DNA of 64,000 nucleotides from Dendrophyllia cribrosa (taxonomy: Eukaryota > Cnidaria > Anthozoa > Scleractinia > Dendrophylliidae). The notes under the pieces are model-generated. The model worked only from the letters and a program-made list of their open reading frames with translations, was not told where the DNA came from and searched no databases. Position numbers and translations under genes: made by a program. Below are positions 61,753 to 64,000 of this stretch, in pieces; the first letter of the stretch is position 1; every line of letters begins with the position of its first letter. Location of the stretch: NCBI GenBank assembly GCA_024195265.1, contig JAJLRJ010000008.1:28220932-28284931 (forward strand), given 5' to 3'.

Positions 61753-63039
61753 ATGTCATTTAGAACAGATAATTTTCTTCAAAGAAATGAGTTGGTGCGA
61801 TTCCAACTCGATGATGTAATCAGGTCCCCAGCTAACGGTCAACATCAGGTCAAAAATGGTTACAAGTTCACAATCAACGATCGGTCATCATTCTACGATT
61901 GGTATAATGCCTATATTGAAGTCCAATTCCAAGTACAGAAATTAGCAGACGGATTGGGATATGCTGCTGCTGACAGAATCACAGTCATTAATGGAGCGCA
62001 TTCCTTAATTGACCACATAATGATTAAAAGCGCTGGGAAAATTGTGTACGACACTGATAATCTACACAAGGTCACTTTTGTGAAGAATTTGCTAGAGTAT
62101 TCTGATGATTATAGCAGATCAGTCGCTAAAAACAGTTTCTGGTATTTGGACACGAATGCTACAACAGCCAACACGAATACAGGATTTGAAGCTCGCCGGT
62201 TGCAAACTCAAGCACTTCGAGACAATGGGACTGGTGGTGCTAAAAACATTAATGTGATTATACCATTGAACAGGTTCTCATTTTTTGAAGAACTTGAAGA
62301 TAAGATGCTTGTACCAATGCAAATACAATTTAACATTGAGCTACAAAACGATGGTGAACTCATTCACATGGCTAATGGAACTGATGCTGGAAGAATTGTT
62401 GTTAATAGGTTTTTGCTATGGGTGCCAAAACTAACCCCAAAGGATTCATTGTATGACAATTTCGTTAGTTCATTTCTTAAAGAAACTCAGTGGAAATATT
62501 TAAGGGAAATGTACGAAGCATCAGCTCCTACACAATCATCAGGATTTTTCCAGATTTCAAGCAGTATTGACAATGTCAAACACATTTTTGTTTACTTGAA
62601 AAGAACAAACCCGCCTAATGATGCAGTTGAAGAAGACAGTCCTTATCTAATGAACACTTTTAAACTTAATGCTGCTGATAATAACTCTTCCCTTTTAAAC
62701 TGTAGACTAGAATATGGAAATGGAGTCTTTTATCCAGAAACAGAGTATGATACAGAATCAAAAGTGAGAATCTTTAACGATTTGATGTCATATACTATGC
62801 GGAAAAATGACTATAACAGCGGAACTCAGCTGAACTTAGCAAACTATAGTTCTCTGTATGGGTTGATTTACTTTAATCTTACGTATCAAACTGAAAAAAT
62901 AACAAGAGATCCGAAACAGCTAATCTTCAGGTATAGACTAAGCCAGAATGCAGCTGCAAACTTCAATGTTCATGCTGTAGTCCTATATGAAGAATCTGTT
63001 GTCATTGACAAGGTGGGTAATGAATTGGTTATAGTGTAA
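61753..63039 (+). CDS. mcp: Major capsid protein, element B
   Basis: 428 residues, co-linear with the A protein without gaps and differing at about ten positions. This high identity against the diverged fibre and cassette regions shows uneven evolution along the element. The start is beneath ATATTATAATG. Confidence 0.85.
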   Translation: MSFRTDNFLQRNELVRFQLDDVIRSPANGQHQVKNGYKFTINDRSSFYDWYNAYIEVQFQVQKLADGLGYAAADRITVINGAHSLIDHIMIKSAGKIVYDTDNLHKVTFVKNLLEYSDDYSRSVAKNSFWYLDTNATTANTNTGFEARRLQTQALRDNGTGGAKNINVIIPLNRFSFFEELEDKMLVPMQIQFNIELQNDGELIHMANGTDAGRIVVNRFLLWVPKLTPKDSLYDNFVSSFLKETQWKYLREMYEASAPTQSSGFFQISSSIDNVKHIFVYLKRTNPPNDAVEEDSPYLMNTFKLNAADNNSSLLNCRLEYGNGVFYPETEYDTESKVRIFNDLMSYTMRKNDYNSGTQLNLANYSSLYGLIYFNLTYQTEKITRDPKQLIFRYRLSQNAAANFNVHAVVLYEESVVIDKVGNELVIV

Positions 63040-63103
63040 AATAAATATCCTTATTTCATATATATTATGTGAAATTTTATATAATATATATTATATATAA
63101 GAA

Positions 63104-63925
63104 ATGACTCAGCTTTTTGAAATCAAAGTAAATTTGTCTGACAATCAAAAGAAGAATCTTAGCAATGCTTTCAAAAAAAGGGAAACTATTGTTCTCAGAC
63201 TATCAAATAAATCTCTTCATGGCAATGACGTTTTATATGTATCATCGATGGTGAAGAAGAGATTGGAGAAGAATCGTATGATGAATAAGGGTATGGATAT
63301 CAAACTTGTTAAAAGTAATATCAGAAAACAGGTTGGAGGTAGTCTACTAACTTATATCTTAAGTATTGGAAAGACACTAGCACCAACTATAGGCAAAACC
63401 CTTGGGCTATCAGCTCTTGCTGGATTGGCTTCAGAAGGTGCTTCTCAGATTGTGAAATCAATATCTGGCAAAGGCGTACAGTCGGGTGGTTTTCTCGTAC
63501 CACAAGACAAAATTAATAAGCTGATAGAATATAAGCATCTTTTATCTGCGAAACAAAAACAGGATATATTGAAAGCCCTTCAATCAGGTTCAGGTGTTCA
63601 TGTGAAACCAACAAAAACACAATCAGGTGGATTTTTAGGCACTCTGTTGGCAAGCATTGGTGTTCCACTCCTTCTAAATGCTTTGACTGGTAAAACTGGT
63701 AGTGGGGCTCCACGAATGGGAACTAGTAAGAAAAAGGGTATGGGAGCTCCAAGAATTGGTGTATATAGACCACCTCCATTTTATGGGAGTTGGCCCGATA
63801 ATACGATAGGTATGGGGATTAAAAAAAAACAACCAAAAAAAAAGACAACCAAAAGGGGCGAAGGCTTGCTATTAGGGAAAAGCAGCCCTTTCAATGGTAT
63901 TCCTCTTCTCGGAGCAATACTGTAA
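63104..63925 (+). CDS. pVI/pX-like membrane-active protein, element B
   Basis: This 273-residue homologue of 40662-41480 has the same three GG sites and hydrophobic helices. Small indels occur in the Lys/Pro/Gly-rich tail. Nucleotide differences from A in the last codons are synonymous in this frame. Confidence 0.7.
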   Translation: MTQLFEIKVNLSDNQKKNLSNAFKKRETIVLRLSNKSLHGNDVLYVSSMVKKRLEKNRMMNKGMDIKLVKSNIRKQVGGSLLTYILSIGKTLAPTIGKTLGLSALAGLASEGASQIVKSISGKGVQSGGFLVPQDKINKLIEYKHLLSAKQKQDILKALQSGSGVHVKPTKTQSGGFLGTLLASIGVPLLLNALTGKTGSGAPRMGTSKKKGMGAPRIGVYRPPPFYGSWPDNTIGMGIKKKQPKKKTTKRGEGLLLGKSSPFNGIPLLGAIL

Positions 63926-64000
63926 AACCGAAATTCCACAAAGACATCCCGTTAAGTAATCATGATCTAATAAAATGGTGCAGATATTTAAACACCCCAA
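63922..64000 (+). CDS. Adenain-type protease, element B, 5' fragment
   Basis: The open frame beginning upstream of 63922 carries the same DIPLSNHDLIKW block as A and continues past the window end, so catalytic residues are not visible. As in A, no in-frame ATG is present before this block. Differences from A here fall at synonymous third positions of this frame. Confidence 0.65.

Larger units (their letters stand above)
53613..64000. mobile_element. Polinton/Maverick element B, partial
   Basis: It starts AGTAGTTAAGG at 53613 next to TTGTTG, the presumed 6-bp target site; the empty site is seen at about 15083-15092. Gene order is the mirror image of A's right half: zinc protein, SLATT-like, 133-aa protein, fibre, ATPase, PPxY, minor capsid, core, MCP, pVI-like and the start of the protease. 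About 6-7 kb with PolB, integrase and the far TIR should lie beyond the window. All frames present are open. It faces A head to head across 3.2 kb. Confidence 0.92.

Overview
The window looks like a gene-poor, transposon-rich nuclear chromosome of a multicellular animal, most plausibly an anthozoan cnidarian (coral or sea anemone). This rests on the mix of MITE-like palindromes, a BEL/Pao retroelement, Polinton/Maverick elements, intron-containing genes with GT..AG sites, and the absence of bacterial-style operons outside the Polintons. The species cannot be named from the sequence alone.

Layout. (1) 1-1260: satellite with a ~117-134 bp unit, carrying an inserted palindromic MITE. (2) 2822-15885: a host unit. 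It holds exon 1 (6210-6332) and a 48-nt exon 2 (14502-14549) of a small secreted-peptide precursor gene, followed by a convergent intronless multi-pass membrane protein gene (15079-15885). A 7-kb TTAA-flanked element with ~1-kb inverted termini (6372-13418) sits in intron 1, and is itself invaded by a 3.7-kb hAT-like element (7349-11053). (3) 16-31 kb: dispersed and inverted repeats, a second exon-1 copy (20316-20429), and a dead minus-strand BEL/Pao retrotransposon (about 22770-27830). (4) 31850-53612: a third peptide unit, with exon 1 at 31980-32093 and exon 2 at 52500-52547. Its intron is occupied by a complete 17,013-bp Polinton (element A, 33399-50411) flanked by the 6-bp duplication GCCACT. 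(5) 53613-64000: a second, closely related Polinton (element B) in opposite orientation. It lies in the duplicated 3' end of the membrane-protein gene and runs off the window.

The Polintons carry a virus-like gene set. Replication and integration genes are protein-primed PolB, RVE integrase and an AT-hook protein. Morphogenesis genes are the double-jelly-roll major capsid, the penton-like minor capsid, a packaging ATPase, an adenain-type protease, a membrane-active pVI/pX-like protein, a basic core protein, a PLA2-domain protein, a phage-fibre-like protein and a protein with two PPxY motifs. Accessory genes are a DUF5679-like zinc ribbon, a SLATT-like two-TM protein, a VLTF3/TFIIB-like zinc protein, and small unknowns. 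Most start codons lie directly beneath a TATATAAATG-like element. Every recognisable gene of element A is open, so it appears to be a recent insertion.

The most interesting signals are: terminal 73-nt hairpins whose outer arms differ between A and B but remain self-complementary; a TIR-bounded cargo cassette near the terminus that is 1.16 kb in B and 0.3 kb in A; a protease gene with no in-frame ATG in either copy; and three different transposons that landed in paralogous copies of one peptide-gene locus, two of which have their empty sites in the same window.
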